Source: Sipunculus nudus (lineage: Eukaryota; Annelida; Sipuncula; Golfingiida; Sipunculidae). Taken from it: a stretch of DNA of 64,000 bases. The stretch is taken from the NCBI GenBank assembly GCA_026874595.1, contig CM049322.1, positions 25,953,400 to 26,017,399 of the forward strand. Reading direction: 5' to 3'. The notes under the pieces were generated by a model. The model saw nothing but the letters and a program-made list of their open reading frames with translations. It searched no databases and was not told the DNA's origin. Positions 1 through 13,691 of this stretch are shown piece after piece; the stretch's first letter is position 1, and each line of letters starts with the position of its first letter. A program made the translations under genes and the position numbers.

Positions 1-2036
1 CTTCTTTGAAAAGCCTGTGGATGCATTTTAAGCCAAACCTCTCATCCCAATTCTTTGATCTTTCACATATAGCTCACCTACTAAGTGGGAGAAGAATCCT
101 ATAGATGTTGAGGTCACAAGGTCATAGGTCAGGGTCACAGGATCCACTTCTTTGAAAAGGTTGTGGACACATTTCAAGCTAGACCTATCATTCCAAACCT
201 TTCAGCACTGATATCACTTCTCTGCCAACAGGGGAAAGGTCAAGTTCACAGCACCCTCTTCTTGCGTGGAGTCATTTTCAGGCAAACTTTTCAATCTATA
301 CTTTCCATCTGTCATACATGGCTTACCTACCAATAGGGGAAGAAGCCTATTGATGTTGAGTTCAAAAGGTCAAAGGTCAAGGTCACAATATTGTTCTAAA
401 TGCTTGTGAATATATTTCAAGTGAAACTGTTCAACCCAAACCTTCAGTCTTTCACATATGCCACATCTATGCATCACTGAATGTGATTCAAACTTCATAT
501 TTATGGGTCTTTTTGCATGAAGAAAAAACTAATTGATTTTGAGGTCTGCTGGTCAGGAGGTTAAAGGTTGCAGGTCTAAGTTATTCACTCATTGGTTGCC
601 AAGTAATTACACCCGGCCAGATGTAATTGGTTAGAAGTTACCCATCATTTAGAAAGAATCCAGTTTATATGGCAAAAGGCCAAGGTCATAGGTCAGGTCA
701 ACTTATTTTGTAGACCATCTCTATTTTTCTTGTATATATAAGCTTGCACTCCAGCTGGTACATCTCACCATGTGGCTGTAATTGTGAGTGACACTGGTGA
801 CATATGACTCCCTTTTGTATCAGGCTATTAAGTGATAAGGCTGAGTGATAAGTACCTCGTTACTGTATAACAAAACACTGTTGTTGGAATACTTCAGCCT
901 GGAATTAACACTATGAGAGTATAGTATTAAGGTTTAGCTACTGATTTATAAGATGATGGGAACATTTTGCAGTTTATTTTATGGAATCATAGCAATAAAC
1001 TTCGTTTCCTAGATATCTGAATATTTTTATATAAATCACCACATATAAAAGCAAGTGTTTGTTCTCATAATATGTGGATGTGTACTTGATTTAGGATGGC
1101 TTTATTTTACTACAAGACTCTTAGTCATGCTTTCTGCATTTCTATTCTTTCAGGTTTTGCAGTTTACCAACCCTGCTGACCCCATTGAAAAGCAGAGTGA
1201 TAATAAAAAATATTGGACCTACACTTTTACATTTGCATATCTATAAATCTGATATGAGCGCCTGAACATGCCTTCTGAATTGTTTTGGACACTGATTACT
1301 GTAACATCATTTGGAGAATTTGCCCCAAGTTTGGTCTCTTGTTGGAGGATGTGTGATATAAAATGTCAGACTTGTCAGAAATCCATTATGTCTGCCAGTT
1401 AGCCACCATAGAAATCCTTTTTTCAGTGCAGTTTCAGTAATTTACCTTCAATTTTTGTTCCGATTTAGAGAATGGTTGTTGTCTGATTTCAGACCTGTCA
1501 GAAGTCCAAAATGGCCACCAGGCAACCATCTTTAAATTCCTTTTGATCAAATTATCTCAAGAACTGTTAAAGTGAAGGAAGTCGGACGTATATTAATGTA
1601 ATCTTGCAAAGGATTGGGTCAAATATTTCTTAATAAATATTATCATCATATATGAAAGTGCAGTACAGTTGGCTTGTATTGAATAAAAATTCATACAGAA
1701 GCACCTGTTTCTCAATAATTCTTGCATGGATTTCCTTGATTTTTTGCTATATATTTTGATCTTATATTTGCCCTTTGTGGTGTTCCTTTTGAGACTGACA
1801 GGTATCAAGTAAGCTATGGGAATAGTTCTGGATACCTTAACAATCATACATTTTCCTCAGACCATCAATTCACTGTGTTTTAACCAGACATAGGTGATAT
1901 CTATTTCTGTTGTCGTAGAAAATTTCAACAAATTGGCAAATTGGTTCTTCAAAATTTGACTGGAAGTTGTGAATCTCAGCCCATGATGTCACAGGTCATG
2001 CTTGGCAGCTGAGCGTCATGACCCATGGGTCACTTG
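1..2036 (+). mobile_element. A3 element, 3' part (5' end outside window)
   Basis: This stretch matches 28731-30783 along its length, which is the 3' part of a complete A3 element. It opens with monomers of about 146 bp (the phrase cttctttgaaaag recurs at 1 and 147) that carry AGGTCA-type hexamers. It ends in the family terminus: TGACCCATGGGTCA, a perfect palindrome, then CTTG at 2036. Its own 5' end is not in the window. The small open frame near 1055-1246 has a counterpart in the other copy and is not treated as a gene. Confidence 0.8.
367..385 (+). promoter_or_regulatory. DR1-like nuclear receptor half-site cluster inside A3
   Basis: AGGTCAAAGGTCA at 367-379 is the consensus DR1 arrangement bound by RXR, HNF4 and COUP-TF type receptors. 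It overlaps TCAAGGTCA at 377-385, the SF-1/ERR-type extended half-site. The same combination is at 28699-28717 in the second A3 copy. The match is exact; any binding is inference. Confidence 0.35.
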
Positions 2037-4144
2037 TTTTCCAAGTACGTTATTTTGTTTAATTAAAGGAACATAAACAGGAGTAATATAATGCGGATTC
2101 TTTCACATTATCAGTTCAGTTTTGTTTTTTAAAAAAGTTTCCCAGCAAAACCAACACAGCACACAGTCTTTGTTTTTGTCAGCATTTTGTCTGGTAACAC
2201 CAAAAATTTGAAACCAGTTGATCAAAAACTGTAGATTTTATTCAAGTTTTCAAGCCCCGTGTCACATCAAGTTTACATCAAGCTAGTGTTATGCAGTTTG
2301 CAAGAGCTCAGCTCCCCAGCTTCAGCTCTAAGTTCCTTAAATTTAGCAAACAGTTAAATGTCTCCAAAATCACCTACCATGCCACAGAATTTTATCACTA
2401 GGACGTAATTCTTTCGAAATATTAATGAAAAACTTCATTTTTCCATTAAAAACCCATTATTACACTGTAAGACTGCCTAATATCAAAACCACTGATCTGA
2501 CTTTGATCATATATAATATACATATTTTTCTATACATTCGCTATGCACATGCCAGAAATAATGTCTTTATTGCGTAATTGTTTTAAGTTATGGGCCCAAA
2601 CATAATGCACTTTTTAAAAAATCAAGAAATATATTTACTCCCTTAACAAGAGGATTGCTGAAGCTAGAGATTTTTTGTCAGGGATGTAACATTATTTAAT
2701 CAAGATTGAATTGAATACCATAAATTAGTTCTGAATTTTTCAAATTTTATAAGTTATTAGTATAAATATAAAATTAGTACCTTAAATTTTGCCCAACTTT
2801 GACCATTGCACGTTTGTTTCCTGAGAGCACTGTTGATATAATTTTCATATCATGCACACATAAAGATTTCATCTTTGTAGTTTAGAAAGCTGAAAGAAAT
2901 TGGCCAAATATTGTAGCTTATTAATGTATTATTAATGTTTATATGAGACCATGTCAGACCCAGGCTTAATCCAGCCCCTCTTCAGTCACCTGTATGTTGA
3001 CCTTGTTGACCTTTCATCAGATTATACATGCTTGAGCGAAGCATACACTGGGGCAGCCAGGCAGCTAATGTCCAGCCACAGTTGATCCAGGTGTCCAACC
3101 CAACTCATCTAGTACTTTTTTTGAAAAACAACATATCAATAAACAATAAATTAATAATTTTGTATTGGTTTTTTATAACAGATTAAAAAAAAATTAATAG
3201 AAAAGGAATTTGTTTGTTGATGAGTAACAGAAAATTAACTTGCAGTTACTGATGATGTAAGAATCTTGTATGGATGGATAGAATGTCAATGTCAATGTTA
3301 TTCCAAATAACACCATGCAGTCACCTATGGTATTTTTCAGTGAAATTTTAATGATAAAAAAATAAATCATATTATTCATTACTAATCATTAGGGATCATA
3401 TGAAGGAAATTAATGATAGACAAAGATGCAGTTGATAATATTAATCTAGATTCCTACTGTGTCTAGTGTGTAGATTGATGTGAAAGTAGTCAAAAGTGAA
3501 TATATTACATTTATTTTTTTTTAATATAAATAACCAGGTACCTATGATCATTATTTAAATTTGTGAATTTTGTATATTCTGGATTCTCATCATCTTTGTT
3601 TGGCTAAAACTGAATAAATACTAGACATGATGCGAATGCTTTGCAAATGTATTTGAATACGAATATGAATATGTACTGCATTAAAAAATTTTATTGCATA
3701 AGAATGGGAATTCAGGTAAAAATGAAAGTATTTGAATACCAGTGCAGATACTTTCAAAATGTATTCATTAATGCATTCATGAATATATTCTATAATATTA
3801 TTTCAATAATCATTTCAGTTATATTTTATTTTAAAAAATCATATGATTTTCTTCTTATTTTTTTTTTAAATAAAAATTATATTGGCACAATATTTGTTAT
3901 TAAATTTTAATAAATAGTCAAACTCTTTTATAATATGTGTTGCTTATAAGTTATATGGCCAAGTCAAAATCTGTGTGACAATAGCACTCCATTTGTTAAT
4001 AAAATAAATGAAATCAATCCTCTTCCCTGTCTCCAAAGATACTATCAAAATTATACATAAGCTAAACACCAACAACTCATAATAAAGCTTATATTTATTA
4101 CCACACAAAACAAGCATGTGCCTCTTTCCCAAATCATATTTTTT
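2037..4144 (+). mobile_element. A2-type element body, no head or tail preserved
   Basis: No gene is seen here. The sequence matches, in inverted orientation, the reverse-strand A2 element at 35951-42674. For example 3290-3330 corresponds to about 39000-39040, and 3700-3760 to about 36480-36540. Parts also match 49070-49690 and 57290-57420. The segment stops at a T run (4139-4144) where a C element begins. The A2 tail expected soon after this point is absent. Confidence 0.65.
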
Positions 4145-4781
4145 AGCGAACCTGTGAGCTTATGCGATGGCGCAGCGTCGTCCGTCCATCGTCAGCTGTC
4201 AGCCGTCCGCCGTCCAGGGCTGGCTGTCCGCTGTCCATGGCTGTAAGTCAGAAACCGTCAGAGCTAGCAGCTCCAAATTACATGTAAGAATTAGTCACAT
4301 GTGAAACTTGGTGTCCTGGAGCTTATTACTGGGTATCTGCATTAATTTAGATTTTATAGAGAAAAAGCTTAAAAACCTTTAAAAATCTTCTTCTCTGAAA
4401 CTGTCCAGCCAAATTGTCCAATATTTCACAGAAATGATCCCTGGAACAATCTCTCTCAAGTTTGTTCGAATGGTTCCAGTTTGGAGATTTTTGGCTGAGT
4501 TACAGGAGGTTGAACTTAGTCATCTGTCCAAAAAAGCACACTAAAATTAAAATCTCAGAAACGGCTTGAGCTATAATCACCAAATTTTATACCAATGTTT
4601 GTCACATATGTCTTATCTGATTTTGAGGTATTGGTGGTGCCACCTACATTGATGTGTTTTTTACAAGCGAAAATGTAATTTTAAACTCTTCTAGCTTATA
4701 CACTGATTTATGATGAAACTGTTAAGCTGATTGGTTTAATTTTTACAAGAATTACTCTGTGGTAGGGTTCTGCCAGTTTTT

Positions 4782-6262
4782 AGCTCAGCTGACTGAAAGT
4801 CATCTGAGCTATAGCGATCACTCTTTGTCCGTCTTCCGTCTGTCCGTCTGTCCGTCCGTTAACCAGGCACAAATCGTAACCACTGGACCTAGAACCTTGT
4901 AACTTGGCATTCTGAGAGGTCCATGAAAAATCTCCTTGGAAACCAGAAATTAGGTCTCTGTTACCCATATCCTTCGAGCTATGGGGCCCCAAAGTACCCC
5001 CCAGAAAAGTAAAAAATTTCATACAAAAAATTAATATCTCATTAACTACATCACTAATGGTCATGATTTTTTGCATACATATTGATCATGAGATGTTCCA
5101 TCAGTTCCTGCAGACTGGTGGCGCCACCTTTATTTTTTGATTTTTTACGAATTTTTTCTCTATTTTTGAGACATTAAAAGATGCGGTCATCGGTTAACAG
5201 AGCACAAATCCTAATGACTGCACCTAGAATCGTCTCTCTTGACATGCAGAGAGGCCCATGAAAAGTCTCCTTGGAAACCTGAAACTAGGTCTCTGTTACC
5301 CATAACCTCTGAGCTATGGGGCTCAGAAGTACCCCCCAGAATAATGGAAAATTTGATACAAAAGCTTAAATATCTGAACAACTATTGTATTGATCACCAT
5401 GATTCTTTGTATGGATATTGATCATGGGATGTTTCATCAGTTTCTGCAGTCTGGTGGCGCCACCTGTATTTTTTCGATTTTTACGAATTATTTTCTCTAT
5501 TTATGAGACCTTAAGATGGGGTCATCTGTTAACAGGGCACAAATCGTAACGCCTGGACCTAGAATCTTCTGTCTTGACATGAAGAGAAGCCCATAAAAAA
5601 AGTTTCCTTGGAAACCTCAAATTAGGTCCCTGTTACCCATATTCTTCGAGCTATTGGGCTCAGAAGTACCCCCCAGAATAATGGAAAATTTGATACAAAA
5701 GCTCAAGTATCTGAACAACTAATGCATTGATCACCATGATTCTGAAAGTCATCTGAGCTATAGCGATCACTCTTTGTCCTTCGTCCGTCTGTCCGTCCGT
5801 TAACCAGGCACAAATCATAACCACCGGACCTAGAGCCTTGTAACTTGGCATTCTGAGAGGTCCATGAAAAATCTCCTTGGAAACCAGAAATTAGGTCTCT
5901 GTTACCCATATCCTTCGAGCTATGGGGCCCCAAAGTACCCCCCAGAAAAGTAAAAAATTTCATACAAAAACTTCAATATCTCATTAACTACATCACTGAT
6001 GGTCATGATTTTTTGCATACATATTGATCATGAGATGTTCCATCAGTTCCTGCAGACTGGTGGTGCCACCTTTATTTTTTTATTTTTTTACGAATTTTTT
6101 CTCTATTTTTGAGACCTTTAAAAATACAGACACAATTTTGCCCTGTTGGTTAATCTGTTTGATGCTTCAGTTGAATGGGTATATACTACCATTCAGATGA
6201 AAAAATTTCCTTTTGCGAATCTCTTCCCAGTCAGCTGAGCGTCATGACCCATGGGTCACTTG
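4782..6262 (+). mobile_element. A1 element inside C0
   Basis: The head begins AGCTCAGCTGACT at 4782 and folds back on AGTCATCTGAGCT. The subterminal repeat GCTCAGCTGACT (4783-4794) returns inverted as AGTCAGCTGAGC (6229-6240). The tail palindrome TGACCCATGGGTCA is at 6245-6258, followed by CTTG. The body is made of about 335-bp monomers starting near GTTAACCAGGCACAAATCG, two of them carrying GGTGGCGCCACC (5117, 5453). Another C copy (33241-33275) shows the empty site: the insertion falls in the T run and nothing is duplicated. Confidence 0.85.
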
Positions 6263-8124
6263 TATAAGAATAGATAGGGTAAATGCAGTTTTATAAAAAC
6301 ATTGTAGCCAATTGAAAAAGGCTTTCTGTATTTGAAAACAGATTTGACAACATGATGAGTTTCAGCTGCCAAGTCAAGAGGTCACTCAGTACAAACAGGT
6401 GGGGTCCAGACATCACCATGGCAACTGACTTGGCGGGGGGGGGGGGGTCTAGACAATGTGTCTAGACGTCTAGACGCAGCGTTTAGACATCTAGACACAA
6501 TGTTTGGATGCAGAATTTCCAGTTTATTGGAACTATATCTTTCAACTGTTTGAAAAAACTTTGTTTGCATTTTACGCGAATTGGGTTTATCATCAGGTCA
6601 CATATGAACTGCTGCGCCCTAATTTTTGGTTGACCTCTGAACTTTCCTCGCTGCCCAGCATCCATTTGTGGGTCTGTTTCCACACAAAAACCCTCATATC
6701 TTGGGAACCGTTTGACCAATCAGGCTAAAAATTTTGCACATATGTAGCCCTTTGATAGCTTTATAACAAACACTAAAATTGGTGGCGCCACCTGCAACCA
6801 TTTTTGGATAGCGTCCATCTGTTCATCTGCCTTGGGATAATATCACTCATATCTCGGGAACCATTTGACTGATTGGGCCAAAATTTTGCTTCTGTATAGA
6901 TCTCACATAGCTCTTCATCATAAGCAAAACTGGTGGGGCCACCTGCAACCATTTATGCACAGCGTCCATCTGTTCATCTGCCTTGGGATAAAATCACTTA
7001 TATCTCAGCAGTGGTTTGACTTATCCACCTGAAATTTTTGCAGGTTTATACATCCTGGACAGCTTTCTTGACTTATGACAGGTGGCGCCACCTACATACA
7101 CATTTACTCTGCAGACATCCAAGCTCATATCTTGGGTTCCGTTTGACCTATTGGGCCAAAATTTTGCATGTGTATAGATCTCACACAGCTCTTCATCATA
7201 GGCAAATCTGGTGGCGCCACCTGCAACCATTTTTGCACAGCGTCCATCTGTTTGTCTGCCGTGGGCTAAAATCACCCATATCTCAGTATCGTTTGACTTA
7301 TCAGCCTGAAATTCTGCAGGTTTATACATCCTGGACAGCTTTCTTGACTTATGACAGGTGGCGCCACCTACATTCACATTTACTCTGCAGACATCCAAGC
7401 TCATATCTTGGGTTCCGTTTGACCTATTGGGCCAAAATTTTGCATGTGAATAGATCTCACACAGCTCTTCATCATAGGCAAATCTTGGGATAATATTGCT
7501 CATATCTCAGCAGTGGTTTGACTTTTCCACCTGAAAATTTGATGGTTTATACATCCTGGAAAGCTTTCTGGATTTTATGACAGGTGGCGCCACCTACATT
7601 CTAGTTTACGCTGCAGACATCCGAGCTCATATCTCAGGAACCGTTTGACCAGTAGGGCCAAAATGTTGCATGTGTATAGATCTCTTATAGCTCTTTATCA
7701 TACACAAAAATGGAGGGGCCACCTGCAACCATTTTTGCACAGCGTCTGCCTGTTTGTTTGCCGTGGGCTAAAATCACTTATATCTTGGCAGTGGTTTGAC
7801 ATATCTGCTTAAAATTTTGCAAGTCATACATCTTGGACAGCTTTCTGGTTTTTGTGGCAGGTGGTGCCACCTACATTTATGTTTACACTGCAGACATCCA
7901 GGCTAATAACTCAGGACCGGTTTGCTGTATACTTCTGAAATTATGCATGTGTATAGATCTCACATAGCTCTTTATCATACACAAAATTGGAGGCGCCACC
8001 TGCAACCATTTTTGCACAGCATCTGTCTGTTTGTCTGCCGTGGGCTAAAATCACTCATATGTGGTTTGACTTGTCTGCCTAAAATTTTGCATATGTATAC
8101 AACTTAGACAGCGCTTGGATTTTT
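6263..8124 (+). repeat. C-element monomer array, copy 1
   Basis: This is C sequence resuming after the A1 insertion. It starts with a unique part, a poly-G tract and a GTCTAGAC cluster. Then come alternating sub-monomers of about 130-150 bp, each centred on GGTGGCGCCACC or a close variant (6781, 7081, 7210, 7357, 7583). One sub-monomer reads through CTGCAACCATTTTTGCACAG, the other through CTACATTCACGTTTACTCTG. Long open frames exist on both strands, but they follow from the repeat and do not continue across monomer indels. Confidence 0.8.
6435..6475 (+). repeat. Poly-G tract plus three GTCTAGAC palindromes
   Basis: A run of 13 G (6435-6447) leads into three exact GTCTAGAC palindromes at 6447-6454, 6460-6467 and 6468-6475, then degenerate copies. 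GTCTAGAC is the consensus Smad-binding palindrome. Equivalent clusters lie near 10715 and 15160 and at 33433-33474. The motif match is exact; function is not shown. Confidence 0.6.
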
Positions 8125-9130
8125 AGCTTAGCTGACTCTAAGTCATCTGAGCTATAATCGTGGTCCATTGTCTTTCCATCTGCTTGTCAGTCTATCTTTA
8201 GATGTGGCATGTTTTGAAACCGTAAGACCTTGGAATCCAGATCAACGTAATGTTAGATGTCCCCAAGATCTCCTACCAAGCCAAAAACTGGGTCTTTGAG
8301 GCTTCCTTCATTTGAGAAATTAAGGAAAACCTCAATTTTTTATTAAAAACAAATTTTCACACTCTTTAGGACTACCTAATATCAAAACCACTCATCTGTT
8401 TTTCCTCATATTTACCTTCAATATTCCTCTATTTAGTTCCTATGTACATGCCAGAAATTAATTCTGTAATATATAATTTTAAAAAGTTATGGGCCCAAAC
8501 ATATCGGACTTTGTAAAAAAACAGGAAAAATATTTGGTCACTTAACACAAAAAAATGTTAAAGCTAGGGACTTTTTTTCAGTAATATAACTTTAATTAAT
8601 CCAAATTTAATTGTATACCAAAAATTAGATCAAAATCTTTTAAATTTGTTAAAATATTAGCAAAAATATAAAATTGGTACCTTAAATTTTGCCCAAATTT
8701 GACCATGGCACATTTTTGTTTTCTCTTAAGTATATTTTATTTATTTTTCACAGCCGGGATACATGTGGATTCAATCTGTTGAATTCTGAAATTTGAAAGG
8801 AAAAGCTTAAAAATTATTCTAATTATTAAAGTTTTTCCGATGCTCTAATGTATTTGCATTTTGTATATCCAAGACCCCACTCTTGCTCACTACAGCCTTG
8901 CCTTGGTAACCTTTTTAGCGATGCAGCACGGGCAGAACACCCCTGCTGTAAAAAAAACATAACCTTATTCTCATGGGCCCTACCCTAACACCCCTCCCCA
9001 GTTCACCCTCCCCCCCCCCCCCTTCCATCACCACCACCATCACCATTTATATTGCAATACATGGTTTGTTATTGTCAACTGTATTTCTTTAAATGTAAAG
9101 CTGTTTTTGATCCAATGTGCACAACTTTTT
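8125..9130 (+). mobile_element. A2 element 5' part, triplication copy 1
   Basis: The head AGCTTAGCTGACTCTAAGTC with its fold-back arm starts at 8125 after a T run. The A2 body follows: a low-complexity AT-rich part, then a poly-C tract before CACCACCACCATCACC at about 9010-9045. It is cut at the F head. The same piece recurs at 12571-13572 and 16741-17738; only the last continues to an A2 tail. Confidence 0.8.
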
Positions 9131-9249
9131 ATGCCCCCGCCACAAAGTGGCCGGGGCATACAGTTTTACCCATGTCCGTCCTTCCGTCCTTCCAAAATCA
9201 AACAGTTGTACGGACTTTTTTTCGCAATGCCTGCAGATATTGGCTTAAT
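9131..9249 (+). mobile_element. F element 5' stub, triplication copy 1
   Basis: ATGCCCCCGCC begins at 9131 and folds against GTGGCCGGGGCAT. A run of GTCCGTCCTTCCGTCC follows, then the first part of an F monomer. The piece ends abruptly at the triplication junction. The same stub is at 13573-13691. The full F element is at 17739-26171. Confidence 0.8.
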
Positions 9250-12200
9250 CTGAACAACTATTGTATTGATCACCATGATTCTTTGTATGGATATTGATCA
9301 TGGGATGTTTCATCAGTTTCTGCAGTCTGGTGGCGCCACCTGTATTTTTTCGATTTTTACGAATTATTTTCTCTATTTATGAGACCTTAAGATGGGGTCA
9401 TCTGTTAACAGGGCACAAATCGTAACGCCTGGACCTAGAATCTTCTCTCTTGACATGCAGGGAGGCCCATTAAAAGTCTCCTTAGAAACTTAGAAAAAGG
9501 TCTCTGTTACCCATTTTCTTCGAACTATGGGGCTCCCAAGTACCCCGCAGAATGATGGAAAATTTGATACAAAAGCTCAAGTATCTGAAAAACTATTGCA
9601 ATGATCACCATAATTCTTTGCACAGATATTGATCTTGGAATGTTTCATCAGTTTCTGCAGTCTGATGGCGCCACTGGTATTTTTTCGATTTTTACAAATT
9701 TTACAGGGCAAAAATCGTAATGCCTAGACCTAGAATCTTCTGTCTTGACATGCAGAGGAGCCTATAAAAAAAGTTTCCTTGGAAACCTCAAATTAGGTCT
9801 CTGTTACCCATATTCTTCGAGCTATTGGGCTCAGAAGTACCCCCCAGAATAATGGAAAATTTGATACAAAAGCTCAAGTATCTGAACAACTAATGCATTG
9901 ATCACCATGATTCTTAGCATTGATATTGATCATGGGCTGTTTCATCAGTTTCTGCAGTCTGGTGGCGCCATCTGTATTTTTTTCAATTTTTAGCTCAGCT
10001 GACTGAAAGTCATCTGAGCTATAGCGATCACTCTTTGTCCTTCGTCCGTCTGTCCGTCCGTTAACCAGGCACAAATCCTAACCACTGGACCTAGAACCTT
10101 GTAACTTGGCATTCTGAGAGGTCCATGAAAAATCTCCTTGGAAACCAGAAATTAGGTCTCTGTTACCCATATCCTTCGAGCTATGGGGCCCCAAAGTACC
10201 CCCAAGAAAAGTAAAAAATTTCATACAAAAACTTCAATATCTCATTAACTACATCACTGATGGTCATGATTTTTTGCATACATATTGATCATGAGATGTT
10301 CCATCAGTTCCTGCAGACTGGTGGTGCCACCTTATTTTTTTATTTTTTTACAAATTTTTTTCTCTATTTTTGAGACCTTTAAAAATACAGACACAATTTT
10401 GCCCTGTTGGTTAATCTGTTTGATGCTTCAGTTGAATGGGTATATACTACCATTCAGATGAAAAAATTTCCTTTTGCGAATCTCTTCCCAGTCAGCTGAG
10501 CGTCATGACCCATGGGTCACTTGTATAAGAATAGATAGGGTAAATGCAGTTTTATAAAAACATTGTAGCCAATTGAAAAAGGCTTTCTGTATTTGAAAAC
10601 AGATTTGACAACATGATGAGTTTCAGCTGCCAAGTCAAGAGGTCACTCAGTACAAACAGGTGGGGTCCAGACATCACCATGGCAACTGACTTGGCGGGGG
10701 GGGGGGGGGGGGTGTCTAGACAATGTGTCTAGACGTCTAGACGCAGCGTTTAGACATCTAGACACAATGTTTGGATGCAGAATTTCCAGTTTATTGGAAC
10801 TATATCTTTCATCTGTTTGAAAAAACTTTGTTTGCATTTTACGCAAATTGGGTTTATCATCAGGTCACATATGAACTGCTGCGCCCTAATTTTTGGTTGA
10901 CCTCTGAACTTTCCTCGCTGCCCAGCATCAATTTGTGCGTCTGTTTCCACACAAAAAGCCTCATATCTTGGGAACCGTTTGACCAATCAGGCTAAAAATT
11001 TTGCACATATGTAGCCCTTTGATAGCTTTATAACAAACACTAAAATTGGTGGCGCCACCTGCAACCATTTTTGGATAGCGTCCATCTGTTCATCTGCCTT
11101 AGGATAATATCACTCATATCTCAGCAGTGGTTTGACTTATCCACCTGAAATTTTGCAGGTTTATACATCCTAGACAGCTTTCTCGATTTTATGACAGGTG
11201 GCACCACCTTCATTCACGTTTACTCTGCAGACATCCAAGCTCATATCTCGAGAACCATTTGACTGATTGGGCCAAAATTTTGCTTCTGTATAGATCTCAC
11301 AGAGCTCTTCATCATAAGCAATCTGGTGGGGCCGCCTGCAACCATTTATGCACAGCGTCCATCTGTTCATCTGCCTTGGGATAAAATCACTTTTATCTCA
11401 GCAGTGGTTTTACTTATCCACCTGAAATTTTGCAGGTTTATACATCCTGGACAGCTTTCTTGACTTATGACAGCTGGCGCCACCTACATACACATTTACT
11501 CTGCAGACATCCAAGCTCATATCTTGGGTTCCGTTTGACCTATTGGGCCAAAATTTTGCATGTGTATAGATCTCACACAGCTCTTCATCATAGGCAAATC
11601 TGGTGGCGCCACCTGCAACCATTTTTGCACAGCGTCCATCTGTTCATCTGCCTTGGGATAATTTTACTCATATCTCAGCAGTGGTTTGACTTTTCCACCT
11701 GAAATTTTGCAGGTTTATGCATCCTGGAAAGTTTTCTCGATTTTATGACAGGAGACGCCACCTACATTCATGTTTACTCTGCAGACATCCAAGCTCATAT
11801 CTACAGAAGTGTTTGACTGATTGGGCCAAAATATTGCATGTTTACAGATCTCACATAGCTCTTCATCATAGGCAAAACTGGTGGCGCCAACTGCAAACAA
11901 TTTTGCACAGCGTCTGTCTGTTTATCTGCCTTGGGATAATATTGCTCATATCTCAGCAGTGGTTTGACTTTTCCACCTGAAAATTTGCAGGTTTATACAT
12001 CCTGGAAAGCTTTCTCGATTTTATGACAGGTGGCGCCACCTACATTCTAGTTTACGCTGCAGACATCCAAGCTCATATCTCAGGAACAGTTTGACCAGTA
12101 GGGCCAAAATGTTGCATGTGTATAGATCTCTTATAGCTCTTTATCATACACAAAACTGGAGGGGCCACCTGCAACCATTTTTGCACAGCGTCTGCCTGTT

Positions 12201-12570
12201 TGTTTGCCGTGGGCTAAAATCACTTATATCTTGGCAGTGGTTTGACATATCTGCCTAAAATTTTGCAAGTCATACATCTTGGACAGCTTTCTGGTTTTTG
12301 TGGCAGGTGGTGCCACCTACATTTATGTTTACACTGCAGACATCCAGGCTAATAACTCAGGACTGGTTTGCTGTATACTTCTGAAATTATGCATGTGTAT
12401 AGATCTCACATAGCTCTTTATCATACACAAAATTGGAGGCGCCACCTGCAACCATTTTTGCAAAGCATCCGTCTGTTTGTCTGCCGTGGGCTAAAATCAC
12501 TCATATGTGGTTTGACTTATCTGCCTAAAATTTTGCATATGTATACAACTTAGACAGCGCTTGGATTTTT
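9250..12570 (+). repeat. A1 3' part and C monomers, triplication copy 2
   Basis: A1 monomers run from 9250, with an additional A1 head near 9995 that copy 1 has lost by deletion. The A1 tail ends near 10523. C sequence then repeats the order of copy 1: 17-G tract with GTCTAGAC cluster near 10696-10742, then sub-monomers with GGTGGCGCCACC at 11048, 11602 and 12029. No gene is seen. Confidence 0.8.
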
Positions 12571-13691
12571 AGCTTAGCTGACTCTAAGTCATCTGAGCTA
12601 TAATCGTGGTCCATTGTCTTTCCATCTGCTTGTCAGTCTATCTTTAGATGTGGCATGTTTTGAAACCGTAAGACCTTGGAATCCAGATCAGCGTAATGTT
12701 AGATGTCCCCAAGATCTCCTACCAAGCCAAAAACTGGGTCTTTGAGGCTTCCTTCATTTGAGAAATTAAGGAAAACCTCAATTTTTTATTAAAAACAAAT
12801 TTTCACACTCTTTAGGACTACCTAATATCAAAACCACTCATCTGTTTTTCCTCATATTTACCTTCAATATTCTCTATTTAGTTCCTATGTACATGCCAGA
12901 AATTAATTCTGTAATATATAATTTTAAAAAGTTATGGGCCCAAACATATCGGACTTTGTAAAAAATCAGGAAAAATATTTGGTCACTTAACACCAAAAAA
13001 TGTTAAAGCTAGGGACTTTTTTTCAGTAATATAACTTTAATTAATCCAAATTTAATTGTATACCAAAAATTAGATCAAAATCTTTTAAATTTGTTAAAAT
13101 ATTAGCAAAAATATAAAATTGGTACCTTAAATTTTGCCCAAATTTGACCATGGCACATTTTTGTTTTCTCTTAAGTATATTTTATTTATTTTTCACAGCA
13201 GGGATACATGTGGATTCAATCTGTTGAATTCTGAAATTTGAAAGTAATAGCTTAAAAATTATTCTAATTATTAAAGTTTTTCCGATGCTCTAATGTATTT
13301 GCATTTTGTATATCCAAGACCCCACTCTTGCTCACTACAGCCTTGCCTTGGTAACCTTTTTAGCGATGCAGCATGGGCAGAACACCCCTGCTGTAAAAAA
13401 ACATAACCTTATTCTCATGGGCCCTACCCTAACACCCCTCCCCAGTTCACCCCCCCCCCCCCCCCTCCATCACCACCACCATCACCATTTATATTGCAAT
13501 ACATGGTTTGTTATTGTCAACTGTATTTCTTTAAATGTAAAGCTGTTTTTGATCAAATGTGCACAACTTTTTATGCCCCCGCCACAAAGTGGCCGGGGCA
13601 TATAGTTTTACCCATGTCCGTCCTTCCGTCCTTCCAAAATCAAACAGTTGTACGGACTTTTTTTCGCAATGCCTGCAGATATTGGCTTAAT
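12571..13691 (+). mobile_element. A2 5' part and F stub, triplication copy 2
   Basis: This is near-identical to 8125-9249: A2 head at 12571, A2 body with poly-C tract, F head ATGCCCCCGCC at 13573, break at 13691. A 99-residue open frame here translates the poly-C and CACCAC tracts and is not a gene. Confidence 0.8.

Noticed and set aside
1055-1246. Possible exon after a ttctttcag acceptor-like site in A3
   Set aside because: The same sequence is in the second A3 copy with frame differences; it is part of the element.
7021-7503. Long open frames on both strands in C monomers, with recurring protein words such as VGGATCHK and WRHLQPFLHS
   Set aside because: The frames translate the palindrome-centred monomers, are open on both strands at once, start and stop at monomer indels, and recur in every C array. 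Nothing suggests protein selection.
6263-8124. CRISPR-like array because of regularly spaced palindromes
   Set aside because: The intervening sequences are themselves repeated and the DNA is plainly eukaryotic; there are no unique spacers or cas genes.
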